A DNA stretch of 50,763 nucleotides, from contig JAFGGQ010000116.1 in assembly GCA_016930435.1 (NCBI GenBank), positions 1-50,763 on the forward strand, written 5' to 3'. Source of the DNA: a bacterium. Lineage in GTDB: Bacteria; UBP14; UBA6098; JAFGQG01. Positions 34,333 through 42,177 of this stretch are shown here, in pieces (within the stretch, counting starts at the first letter, position 1; each line of letters starts with the position of its first letter). The translations under genes were made by a program, and so were the position numbers. The notes below the pieces were generated by a model. That model saw nothing but the letters and a program-made list of their open reading frames with translations, searched no databases and was not told the DNA's origin.

Positions 34333-35076
34333 ATGGTTACTGTACTTTCCAGAATACACCAAGGACTGAAGCGCTTTCCGGCGCTATTTTTTTTACTGAT
34401 CGATCCGGACCGGCAGGATACCAATACGCTTTCGGTCATTGGGAGGATGGCAGAACGGGCCGGTGTGGACTCTATCCTGATAGGTTCCAGCTTTATGATG
34501 TCTTCCAATGATAGCAACAATATCCGTGCCTTGAAGGAGGTCACCAGCATTCCCTTACTCCTCTTTCCGGGTAGTGCCTTACAGCTTGATCCTGCTGCTG
34601 ATGCCCTGCTGTTTCTTTCACTGATCTCCGGCCGTAATCCCCGGTGGCTTATAGAGGAACATGTCCAGGCTGCCCCCCTGATAAAAAAGTATGCTCTGGA
34701 AAGCATTCCTACTGCTTATCTGCTGATCGAATCGGGAGCCTTCACCGCGGTGAATTTTATCAGCAACACATTGCCTATGCCCGCCGATAAACCCGACCTT
34801 GTGGTTGCGCATTGCCTCGCTGCAAAGTACCTGGGAAAATTATTGATCTATCTGGATGCCGGAAGCGGCGCTAAGAACCCCGTACCCGACAATATTATCG
34901 CTGCAGTTAAGCAAAATGTTGATTTGCCCATAATCGTGGGTGGTGGTTTAAATTCCCCAAACATGGTTCGCCGGAAAGTAGAAGCCGGAGCTCATATAGT
35001 TGTTGTGGGCAATCAATTCGAAAACGAGGGCTATGATCACCTCGAAGATTTCGTCAACGCTGCTCACCAGCATTAA
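34333..35076 (+). CDS. geranylgeranylglyceryl phosphate synthase family protein
   Basis: This TIM-barrel prenyltransferase family joins a polyprenyl diphosphate to glycerol-1-phosphate, the first ether bond of archaeal-type lipids; bacterial members exist, notably in the FCB group. The family motifs are LLIDPDR near residue 22, ISGRNPRWLIEEH near 97, YLDAGSGAKNPV near 175 and IVGGGLNSP near 203. The chain length used and whether glycerol-1-phosphate is the natural acceptor cannot be read from sequence. The ATG at 34333 follows the exonuclease stop by 4 nt. No glycerol-1-phosphate dehydrogenase or second prenyltransferase is present. Confidence 0.92.
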   Translation: MVTVLSRIHQGLKRFPALFFLLIDPDRQDTNTLSVIGRMAERAGVDSILIGSSFMMSSNDSNNIRALKEVTSIPLLLFPGSALQLDPAADALLFLSLISGRNPRWLIEEHVQAAPLIKKYALESIPTAYLLIESGAFTAVNFISNTLPMPADKPDLVVAHCLAAKYLGKLLIYLDAGSGAKNPVPDNIIAAVKQNVDLPIIVGGGLNSPNMVRRKVEAGAHIVVVGNQFENEGYDHLEDFVNAAHQH

Positions 35077-35141
35077 GTAAATACTGGTAAAACGAATAAT
35101 TTTGAAAATTTATAATAATATCAAGCCAGGGAGCTGAAAAT

Positions 35142-35240
35142 ATGGGACTACCATTTTTAACCTTTTTGGGCTTTATCGTTGCCGGATTATGCGTGATTGG
35201 GGCAGTCATCTGGGCTATTATTGCAAGCCCGATCAGATAA
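35142..35240 (+). CDS. 32-residue single-span membrane peptide, symporter small accessory protein
   Basis: This short frame encodes a peptide with one hydrophobic helix covering most of it (start MGLPFLTFLGFIVAGL). AGGGAG lies 8 nt before the ATG, and the stop overlaps the AAGGAG site of the symporter gene that begins 9 nt later. Small proteins of this kind are known directly upstream of sodium:solute symporters in other prokaryotes. A role in symporter assembly or stability is inferred from position and size. Confidence 0.78.
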   Translation: MGLPFLTFLGFIVAGLCVIGAVIWAIIASPIR

Positions 35241-35249
35241 GGAGTCAGG

Positions 35250-36704
35250 ATGACCGATACCGCTATTTATTCGATTGTAATGGGGATATATCTGGTGGTA
35301 CTGATGCTGGCAGGTTATCTGACCGGCCGGAAAACCCGCAGCGCTTCCGACTTCTACCTGGGTGGCCGCCAAATCGGGCCCTGGGTAACAGCGCTCTCCT
35401 TTATCGCCGCTTATTTTTCATCCGTGGTTATTGTTGGGGGAGGCGGGTTCGGCTATAAATACGGAATGGCGACAATCTGGATCGGAACAATCAATGTACT
35501 GCTGGGGTGCACTTTATGCTGGATAATCTTCGGGAAGAGGATCAGGGAGTTCACTACCCGTCTGAAAACCATGACAATCCCCGGGTTCCTGCACAAACGA
35601 TATAATTCTCCGGAAGCGCAGATCATTGCAGCAGTAGTTATCCTAATTTTTATGATAGTATATAACGTCAGCGTTCTCCAGGGTATGGGACGTATCTTCG
35701 AGGTGCTGATGCAGATACCATATCTGTGGGCTGTGATCATATCTGTGATCATCATCATCTTTTATGTTGCCATTGGGGGCTACCTGGCTGTGGTCTGGAC
35801 CAGTTTTATCCAGGCCTGGATAATGTTTTTTGGTTTAATCCTGCTCACCGTAGTAACCCTTCAGAAGGTTGGGGGATTAAGGGTTGCAGCCCAGCAATTG
35901 AGTGCACTCGATCCCGGATTAGTGGAAACTCCTGGATTGTGGGGTTGGTCAGGGTTAATATCGTATGCCCTGATAGTCTCATTCGGAGTATGGGGGATGC
36001 CCCAGTTGATAGTACGATTCTACTCTATTAAGAATACCAAAGTACTCCGTTTAGGGACCGTAGTGGTGACTATTGGGGGTTGTCTGGCGATATTGCCTTA
36101 TATGAACGGGGCACTTTCAAGACTGCTCTATCCGGCCCTTTCAAATCCCGATCTGGCCATTCCGACCCTGACCAAAGGTGTACTTTCTCCGATAGGAGGG
36201 GCTATACTTTTAGCCGGGGTGGTAGCTGCAGGTATGTCCACTTTTGCAGCAGTTCTGATAATTATCAGCAGCGCGCTGGTGGAGGATATTTTTCAGGAAG
36301 GCCTGAAGATTAAACTGGACAGTAAAAAGGCTATGCGCTATGGCCGGATTACCAGTATTATCGTGGGATTACTATCACTTGTAATTGCCTTTGATCCTCC
36401 CTCCCTAATCCTGGTGCTGACCGCCTTTGCCTGGGCTGTGATCGCCTCAACCTGCCTGTGGCCAATGCTCTTCGGTATATACTGGAAAGGCACTACAAGA
36501 GCCGGAGTGGTAGCTTCCATGATCGGAGGCTGCGCTATCTCACTGATCTGGATGGTACTTGGAAAACCCTATGGGATTCATGGTTTCATCCCTGGTATCC
36601 TTGTTGGACTGATCCTGATTATTGTGGTCAGTTTAATTACCCCCCGTTTCTCCGAACAACATATCGCCCGGATATGGGGTGAAGAAGCTAAAAAGGATGC
36701 CTGA
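35250..36704 (+). CDS. sodium:solute symporter (SSS family)
   Basis: This is a polytopic inner-membrane transporter with about 13 hydrophobic helices. The N-terminal DFYLGGRQIGPWVTALSFIA segment and the later RLGTVVVTIGG and GMSTFAAVLIIISSALVEDI segments match the SSS family, which uses sodium gradients to import sugars, amino acids or organic acids. The substrate is not identifiable; no catabolic genes adjoin it. AAGGAG lies 5 nt before the ATG. It is almost certainly coexpressed with the 32-residue peptide. It converges with the next gene with only 6 nt between stops. Confidence 0.93.
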   Translation: MTDTAIYSIVMGIYLVVLMLAGYLTGRKTRSASDFYLGGRQIGPWVTALSFIAAYFSSVVIVGGGGFGYKYGMATIWIGTINVLLGCTLCWIIFGKRIREFTTRLKTMTIPGFLHKRYNSPEAQIIAAVVILIFMIVYNVSVLQGMGRIFEVLMQIPYLWAVIISVIIIIFYVAIGGYLAVVWTSFIQAWIMFFGLILLTVVTLQKVGGLRVAAQQLSALDPGLVETPGLWGWSGLISYALIVSFGVWGMPQLIVRFYSIKNTKVLRLGTVVVTIGGCLAILPYMNGALSRLLYPALSNPDLAIPTLTKGVLSPIGGAILLAGVVAAGMSTFAAVLIIISSALVEDIFQEGLKIKLDSKKAMRYGRITSIIVGLLSLVIAFDPPSLILVLTAFAWAVIASTCLWPMLFGIYWKGTTRAGVVASMIGGCAISLIWMVLGKPYGIHGFIPGILVGLILIIVVSLITPRFSEQHIARIWGEEAKKDA

Positions 36705-36710
36705 TTTGAA

Positions 36711-37766
36711 TTAACTATCCCGGCGGATCACCAGGATGCCCTTGTCCCGGTCGCAAAGGTAAACATAATCACCTGATGTGGTTACCCCATAAGCATAAGT
36801 GGTTACGATCTGGCCGATCAACAGGGGTTGACCGGGATCCGCTATATTGAAAATATAGAGGCCTCCGGATCCGGCAGCCAGATATAAATAGTGATCGTTG
36901 ACTGCAATTCCCTGGGCATAACCAATGCCCGGATCAAGTGAATTTACCAATTGTGGGGATGATGGATTGCTGAAATCGACGACCGCCAGTCCTTTGTAAC
37001 CATCAGCTACATAACAGTAGTGGTCTTTTAAAACCAGTTTTTGGGCTTCTCCGGGGGTGTCCGCTTCACCAATAATTGCGGTTCTGCTAAGATCAGAGAG
37101 GTCCACAAGTAGTACTCCCACCTGACCGCATGCAAGAAAGGCAAGTTGTTCATTTCCGGCTACACCATAGAGGGGAGAAGGGGGATGAACTTCCGGGCCG
37201 ATCTGATTGATAAAGATATAAGTGTAAGCTTCGGTTACTTCGAATGTCGGAGATGCAATAATTAAACCATCATCATTATCGGCAATAAGTAGCAGCAATG
37301 AATCGTTTCGGTGGACAACATCGATCTCCTCGCAGCGGTTAGCCCAGAAGGTCGAAGGTTCAAATTGGGGAAGGCCATTATGGTCTAAAAGAAGCATTAT
37401 CATTGGGAAATTGGAACGCCAATCTGCCAGGAACAACACCGGTTTCAAGGTCTCCTCACCCATATAGAGACCAAGGACGGAATCGGCGTAAACTGCACGG
37501 GCATCATCCTGTTCAAGATAATCCAGATTGGCCATGAATAGGGGCTCTTCAGGATCAGAAATATCGATAGTGGTTACTCCGGCCTGACCATCAGCGACAT
37601 AAAGGATATCCTCGAACGGAAAGGCATCCTGAGCACGGCCTCGTGTTGATATTTCCGCGATCACCGTATGCCCTATATCGCTGCTTGGCGGAAGGGGGAG
37701 TTTACCGCAACCGGAAACCCAAAATAATAAGCCGGCAGTTATAAGAATTATGACCAGGTATTTCAT
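36711..37766 (-). CDS. LVIVD-repeat beta-propeller lipoprotein
   Basis: The signal peptide ends in a lipobox VSGC (Cys about residue 21), so the mature protein should be lipid-anchored. The remainder has recurrent VADG-x-AGV-x-T-x-DISDPE and LAVVDFSNPSSPQ units typical of LVIVD repeats, forming a beta-propeller of probably six or seven blades. ATG 37766 is preferred: AAAGGA is correctly spaced from it and overlaps the stop of the upstream barrel gene. The two are one operon. Function is unknown; such propellers usually mediate binding. Confidence 0.85.
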   Translation of the reverse strand: MKYLVIILITAGLLFWVSGCGKLPLPPSSDIGHTVIAEISTRGRAQDAFPFEDILYVADGQAGVTTIDISDPEEPLFMANLDYLEQDDARAVYADSVLGLYMGEETLKPVLFLADWRSNFPMIMLLLDHNGLPQFEPSTFWANRCEEIDVVHRNDSLLLLIADNDDGLIIASPTFEVTEAYTYIFINQIGPEVHPPSPLYGVAGNEQLAFLACGQVGVLLVDLSDLSRTAIIGEADTPGEAQKLVLKDHYCYVADGYKGLAVVDFSNPSSPQLVNSLDPGIGYAQGIAVNDHYLYLAAGSGGLYIFNIADPGQPLLIGQIVTTYAYGVTTSGDYVYLCDRDKGILVIRRDS

Positions 37767-37778
37767 AAGCAATATCCT

Positions 37779-38834
37779 TTAAAAAGTGTCCAAATCATAA
37801 AGAACGGTTATCTTGATCCCGTTTCGCTGATAGTCCTTGATCTCGCTTATCTCGGGATAGACCAGGGATTCTGCTTTTCGGAAAGTATAATCATAGGCCA
37901 ATTCAAGGGAGAGATTATAATTAAGGGCAAGGTTTATGAAATTGTTAAAACTGGATTTAGTCTCTTCCCGGGTCGAATGGTAAGGATCGTGTAAGCCTGT
38001 TTTTTCGGTAGTATATTCACGTGATGCATAAGTAAATTTGAAACCCACTCCGAACGTTTTCCCAAAAAGCCTTATTTTGTTGTATTCAGCTGAAACATAG
38101 TATTGAGTTTCAGAATAGGAAATATCGGAATCATCGGAGGTAAGAGGTTGCTCCCCTTGCTCATCTATTCCCTGAGCATCGGAAAGGCGGTAGGAGTATC
38201 CAAGCCATAGTTTTAGCGGTGTATTCAAGCCCAGGGCAGGTTCGATCTCATAAGACCGGGAGTCATACTCCAGAAAATTTTCGTTATAGAACATCAGTTC
38301 ATAATCGAACCTGAAACTTCCATCCAGCTTTTTCCAGAGTGGTCCATTGATCTGACCGGTGAAACGATTCAGGGTATAACTGCACCAGGGGTAATGATCC
38401 TGTCCATAGGGCTGATCATCATCATAAAAGGTGCGGAGTGTATATTCCGGAATAAAGGTATAAGCCAGGGTGAGGGTAGTATAAAATTTAGTCAACTTTA
38501 ACCTTGGCCTAATATAGAGGTAGTTTTTGTACGGGTTTTGTGAATAAAGATTGTAGTTTAGTGTAATTCCCAGGGATGTAGTCACGCCCCACAGCCGCTC
38601 TTTAACCTTTACGAAGATGTGGGGGGTATATACGAAATCGTCCGCCGTTTCCAATTTCAACTTATCATTATTTAAACCAACCGATTCTTTGTCCAGGGGG
38701 GCTAAATTGCAGATATTATCGTCATATTCGAGGGCTAATGAAAGATCCCCGGAAAATTCCCAGGCTATCAGGCAGGTGGGAAAATACAACATCATATAAA
38801 GTATGATAATTATGCTGAGTTTATTATTGAACAT
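37779..38834 (-). CDS. outer-membrane beta-barrel-like protein, uncharacterised
   Basis: The signal peptide covers residues 1-24. The rest consists of alternating, aromatic-rich strands (TLTLAYTFIPEYTL, LKLWLGYSYRLS, INLALNYNLSLELAYDYTF) and ends in phenylalanine, as barrel proteins often do. I do not recognise a named family. It is the first gene of a two-gene operon with the LVIVD lipoprotein, so the two may form an outer-membrane pair. A promoter is likely at 38862-38890. Confidence 0.72.
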   Translation of the reverse strand: MFNNKLSIIIILYMMLYFPTCLIAWEFSGDLSLALEYDDNICNLAPLDKESVGLNNDKLKLETADDFVYTPHIFVKVKERLWGVTTSLGITLNYNLYSQNPYKNYLYIRPRLKLTKFYTTLTLAYTFIPEYTLRTFYDDDQPYGQDHYPWCSYTLNRFTGQINGPLWKKLDGSFRFDYELMFYNENFLEYDSRSYEIEPALGLNTPLKLWLGYSYRLSDAQGIDEQGEQPLTSDDSDISYSETQYYVSAEYNKIRLFGKTFGVGFKFTYASREYTTEKTGLHDPYHSTREETKSSFNNFINLALNYNLSLELAYDYTFRKAESLVYPEISEIKDYQRNGIKITVLYDLDTF

Positions 38835-38861
38835 ATTGTTTCCAGTTGCTTTTACTGAAAA

Positions 38862-38890
38862 TAAATAAGCTTAAGGGCGAACAAAGTCAA
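38862..38890 (-). promoter_or_regulatory. possible promoter of the barrel/LVIVD operon
   Basis: On the minus strand TTGACT (38890-38885) is followed after 17 nt by TATTTA (38867-38862). The -35 is good and the -10 weak. It is 28 nt from the barrel start. Confidence 0.4.
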
Positions 38891-38954
38891 GTTTTTTTCT
38901 TGTATCATTTAGGATGATAAAATAAATTAGATGCAAGATAATTAAAATACTTAA

Positions 38955-39740
38955 ATGTTATTTAAGATGAAAATGGAAAACTCAAAGTATGTTCAGGGTA
39001 TTTATGATTATTGTGATCGTTGGTGTGAAAATTGCCGGTTCAGCGACCGCTGTTTGCTTTATAAGCACTATCAGCAGATTGTTCAGGAGCATTTGAGTAG
39101 GGGTGATGATCCCGGTGATCCGGAGTCAATTAAGAAGGACCTGTCCTATAATTTTCAGGAGACCATTAATTTAATAAAGCAAAATGCCCGTGACCAGGGA
39201 ATCAATCTGGATGATATTCCGGAAACCAAGTTTGATAAGCCCGGATTATACAGACATCCGCTTTTTCAAATGGCTTACCGTTATTACAACAGGGCTCGGA
39301 AGTTTCTATCCAATTACCGATCCCAGCTTGAGAACTATGGTTTGAAGCTTACCGAATATGAAGGATTAGTTCCCCTTCCCGAAGATGAATACCGTGATTA
39401 TGATGAGTTGGTTAAAGCATTCCGGACTGTATCCTGGTATCATACCTTAATTTCTGTCAAGCTTTACAGGGCTCTGTGTAACGACTTTGGGGATTTCCCC
39501 GATGATAATTCTACTTCCCGGCATGATGATGCGTTGGGCAGCGCAAAAGTAGCATTTATTTCGGCAGAGAAGTCTTTTCAGGCCCTTAATAAGATTTATC
39601 ATTGGGCAGAGGGGATGGCGCTTATTCATCTGAAGCAGGAAACCCTTCTATTGATGGGTGAGTTGGAGTCACTGACTGACATGATCGACCAGGTTTTCCC
39701 CGGTCACAAAGATTTTAAAAGGCCGGGTTTAGACGATTGA
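38955..39740 (+). CDS. uncharacterised protein with N-terminal four-cysteine motif
   Basis: No known family is recognised. Near the start are four cysteines spaced C-x3-C-x2-C-x5-C (YDYCDRWCENCRFSDRC), a pattern able to bind zinc or an iron-sulfur cluster. The other 230 residues are charged, mostly helical, with aromatic-rich stretches (FQMAYRYYNRARKFL, FRTVSWYHTLISVKLYRAL) suggesting a helical bundle. It has no signal peptide or membrane helix, so it is likely cytoplasmic. ATGs at 38955, 38967 and 38973 are all possible and none has a clear ribosome-binding site; I list the longest. The FG-GAP protein gene follows by 29 nt. Confidence 0.75.
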   Translation: MLFKMKMENSKYVQGIYDYCDRWCENCRFSDRCLLYKHYQQIVQEHLSRGDDPGDPESIKKDLSYNFQETINLIKQNARDQGINLDDIPETKFDKPGLYRHPLFQMAYRYYNRARKFLSNYRSQLENYGLKLTEYEGLVPLPEDEYRDYDELVKAFRTVSWYHTLISVKLYRALCNDFGDFPDDNSTSRHDDALGSAKVAFISAEKSFQALNKIYHWAEGMALIHLKQETLLLMGELESLTDMIDQVFPGHKDFKRPGLDD

Positions 39741-39769
39741 TATTTAACGTATCTTAAAAAGGGTGAAAT

Positions 39770-42088
39770 ATGGCAAGAATAATTGCAGTTTTTTTGTTTG
39801 TCATAGCTCTATGGGGTACTTTTGCAGTTCTTGCGGGTGCCCCTTCCGGCGATTATGTTATTTGTGCACCCGAATCTACGGTGGTTGTGGAATTCGGTTT
39901 CGATGACGGTTCTTCCGATGGCTATCTGAGTGATTTGGCTCCCGGTGATGCTGAGGCAATGAGGTTCTGCGCCGATCATCCCTGCAGTATTTTCACTATC
40001 TGGTTCTATACAAGCGGTACGGGTGATATGGAAGTCCATGTGTGGGGGGATATGTCCGGGATGCCTGATTTCAGTCTAAACTGCATCGATCCCTTCATTT
40101 TCCATTGCTCCGGTACCGGGTGGAAGGAGATGGAACTGGAAGAACCCCTGGTGCTGGAAGGCCTGGAAGTCTTTCATATAGGATATTTTAAATTTGATGC
40201 TCCCGCTCCCTACCTGCATTACTCCAATAATCCTATTGCCGAGCCGCGCAGTCACCTCTATGACGTTTCTGAGAATGCCTGGTATTACATTGGTTCAGGG
40301 GAAAGTTATTATCCGTATATGATAAGGGCAAACGGCAAGTATTTCAATATACTTACAGAATTTGAATTTTCGGAGGTCTCTGAACACTCTGGTATTAGTG
40401 GCGGCAGCGTGATCGCCTGGGGGGATTATGATAACGATGGTGATGATGACCTGCTTGCTGGCGGGATTTTATTCCGGAACGACGGAGATCATTTTACCAA
40501 TGTCACCGGCAGCGCAGGTATCTCCGGCGGGGGAAACTGCACCTGGGGGGATTATGATAATGATGGATTCCTGGATTTCTATATGTGTGCCGGTGTAAAC
40601 GCCGATAAGCTCTACCGGAACATCGGTGGTACCACCTTCCAGGATGTGACCATCTCTGCCGGCGGATTGCAGGATACCTTCCCAACCGCCGCTGCCGGAT
40701 GGGGAGATGCCGATAATGATGGGTATCTGGACCTTTATGTGGCTAACGCGGAGAATTGGTACGACACCTATTATGTCCATTATCCCGATATTTTCTACCA
40801 CAATAATGGTGACGGTACTTTTTCAAGGGCTACTCATGAGGTTGGTATGGGAGGGGTTGATGATCCCCCCCTCTATGGCCGCGGTGTTTCCTGGTGCGAC
40901 TTCGATTGGGATGGCGACCAGGATGTTTACGTCTCTAATTACCGGCTGTGTCCAAATTATCTCTGGGTTAATGATGGGGAAGGGTCTTTCAATGATGAAG
41001 CCGCCATCCGGGGAGTAAGGGGGATCAATATATCAGGGTATTATGGCCATACTATAGGAAGCAGCTGGGGCGATATCAACAATGACGGATATTTTGACTT
41101 ATTCGTATCTAATCTAGCCCATCCCCGATTTATCGACTTTTCAGACAAGAGCATGATGTACCTCAACCAGGGTCCGCCATTTTATAATTTCGAGGATATT
41201 CGGGAATACGCTGGCATAACTTATTACGAAACACACTCCAGTTGCGCTTTTGGTGATTATAATAATGACTGTTTTTTAGACCTCTTTATCTCATGTGTTT
41301 ATGAGGGATATTATTCCTTTCTGTACCGCAACAATGGAGACCTCTCTTTCACCAATGTTAATTATACTTCCGGAGTCTATTGCGATAACGGCTGGGGATG
41401 CGCCTGGTCCGACTATGATAATGACGGGGATCTGGACCTTGCAGTCAGGGGAAATGGATCCCTTCTTCTGTACAGAAATAATGGGAATAGAAGAAATTGG
41501 ATTAAATTTAAATTAGAGGGTGCCGAAAGCAACCGGTCAGCCTTTGGGGCGATTATAAAAATAGTAACAAGCGAGGCGGTTCAGATTCAGCAAGTGGAAG
41601 GGGGCACCGGCACCTGTGGCTGCCAGAATTCAATAGTGCAGCATTTTGGCCTGAATGAACTGGTTATGGTGGACACAGTTTTTTTCTACTGGCCCTCAGG
41701 CATTGTGGATACAGCATACGCCCTTCCTGCTAATGACATTTACCTGGTTACCGAAGGGGATGAAGTGGTCAGCGGGATAGACCGGGAAAAAAGCCGGCAG
41801 GAACCTATTTCAGGATTCCTTATGAACTGCTATCCCAATCCGTTTAATGCGATTGTAAAAATAGAGCTGAATATCCCGGCTAAATCTACTCTGAAAGTTG
41901 CAGTGTATGACCTTAAGGGAAGATTGATAGAAAAATTGTATGACGGTATCGCAGAAAAAGGAAAGGCCCTAATTTCCTGGGATACCAGGGAATACCGGGG
42001 AGATAAACCGGCTTCAGGTCTGTATTTGGTCAAATCGGTCATCAACGATTATACTGAATTAAAAACAAACATCATCCTGCTTAAATGA
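39770..42088 (+). CDS. secreted FG-GAP/VCBS repeat protein with ASPIC/UnbV domain and sorting domain
   Basis: The signal peptide covers residues 1-25. A beta-rich N-terminal domain (about 40-200) precedes an integrin-alpha-like propeller with seven Ca-binding DxDxDG-type loops (DYDNDGDDD, DYDNDGFLD, DADNDGYLD, DFDWDGDQD, DINNDGYFD, DYNNDCFLD, DYDNDGDLD). An ASPIC/UnbV-type domain follows (about 575-660, NRSAFGAIIKI ... FYWPSGIVDT), then a type IX-like sorting domain (about 680-772, CYPNPFNA ... ASGLYLVKS). The product is an exported, calcium-stabilised surface protein, probably for binding. AAAAGGG gives a good start at 39770. Confidence 0.87.
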   Translation: MARIIAVFLFVIALWGTFAVLAGAPSGDYVICAPESTVVVEFGFDDGSSDGYLSDLAPGDAEAMRFCADHPCSIFTIWFYTSGTGDMEVHVWGDMSGMPDFSLNCIDPFIFHCSGTGWKEMELEEPLVLEGLEVFHIGYFKFDAPAPYLHYSNNPIAEPRSHLYDVSENAWYYIGSGESYYPYMIRANGKYFNILTEFEFSEVSEHSGISGGSVIAWGDYDNDGDDDLLAGGILFRNDGDHFTNVTGSAGISGGGNCTWGDYDNDGFLDFYMCAGVNADKLYRNIGGTTFQDVTISAGGLQDTFPTAAAGWGDADNDGYLDLYVANAENWYDTYYVHYPDIFYHNNGDGTFSRATHEVGMGGVDDPPLYGRGVSWCDFDWDGDQDVYVSNYRLCPNYLWVNDGEGSFNDEAAIRGVRGINISGYYGHTIGSSWGDINNDGYFDLFVSNLAHPRFIDFSDKSMMYLNQGPPFYNFEDIREYAGITYYETHSSCAFGDYNNDCFLDLFISCVYEGYYSFLYRNNGDLSFTNVNYTSGVYCDNGWGCAWSDYDNDGDLDLAVRGNGSLLLYRNNGNRRNWIKFKLEGAESNRSAFGAIIKIVTSEAVQIQQVEGGTGTCGCQNSIVQHFGLNELVMVDTVFFYWPSGIVDTAYALPANDIYLVTEGDEVVSGIDREKSRQEPISGFLMNCYPNPFNAIVKIELNIPAKSTLKVAVYDLKGRLIEKLYDGIAEKGKALISWDTREYRGDKPASGLYLVKSVINDYTELKTNIILLK

Positions 42089-42090
42089 AC

Positions 42091-42119
42091 TTGACCCGAA
42101 GACCATACACTTTTATACT
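42091..42119 (+). promoter_or_regulatory. sigma-70 promoter of the transglutaminase-like gene
   Basis: TTGACC at 42091-42096, a 17-nt spacer and TATACT at 42114-42119, each one base from consensus. It starts three nt after the stop of the FG-GAP gene and gives an approximately 50-nt leader. Confidence 0.65.
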
Positions 42120-42177
42120 CAGGAGGGATAGCAATTCTTTTTCCGATTATTAACATTATATAATTTAAGGGATGGAT

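Noticed and set aside
34224-34706. 160-codon open frame on the minus strand across the exonuclease/GGGP synthase junction
   Set aside because: Opposite to two well-supported genes; no recognisable motif.
42121-42127. AGGAGGG as a ribosome-binding site
   Set aside because: No start codon follows at a usable distance; it sits at the predicted transcription start.
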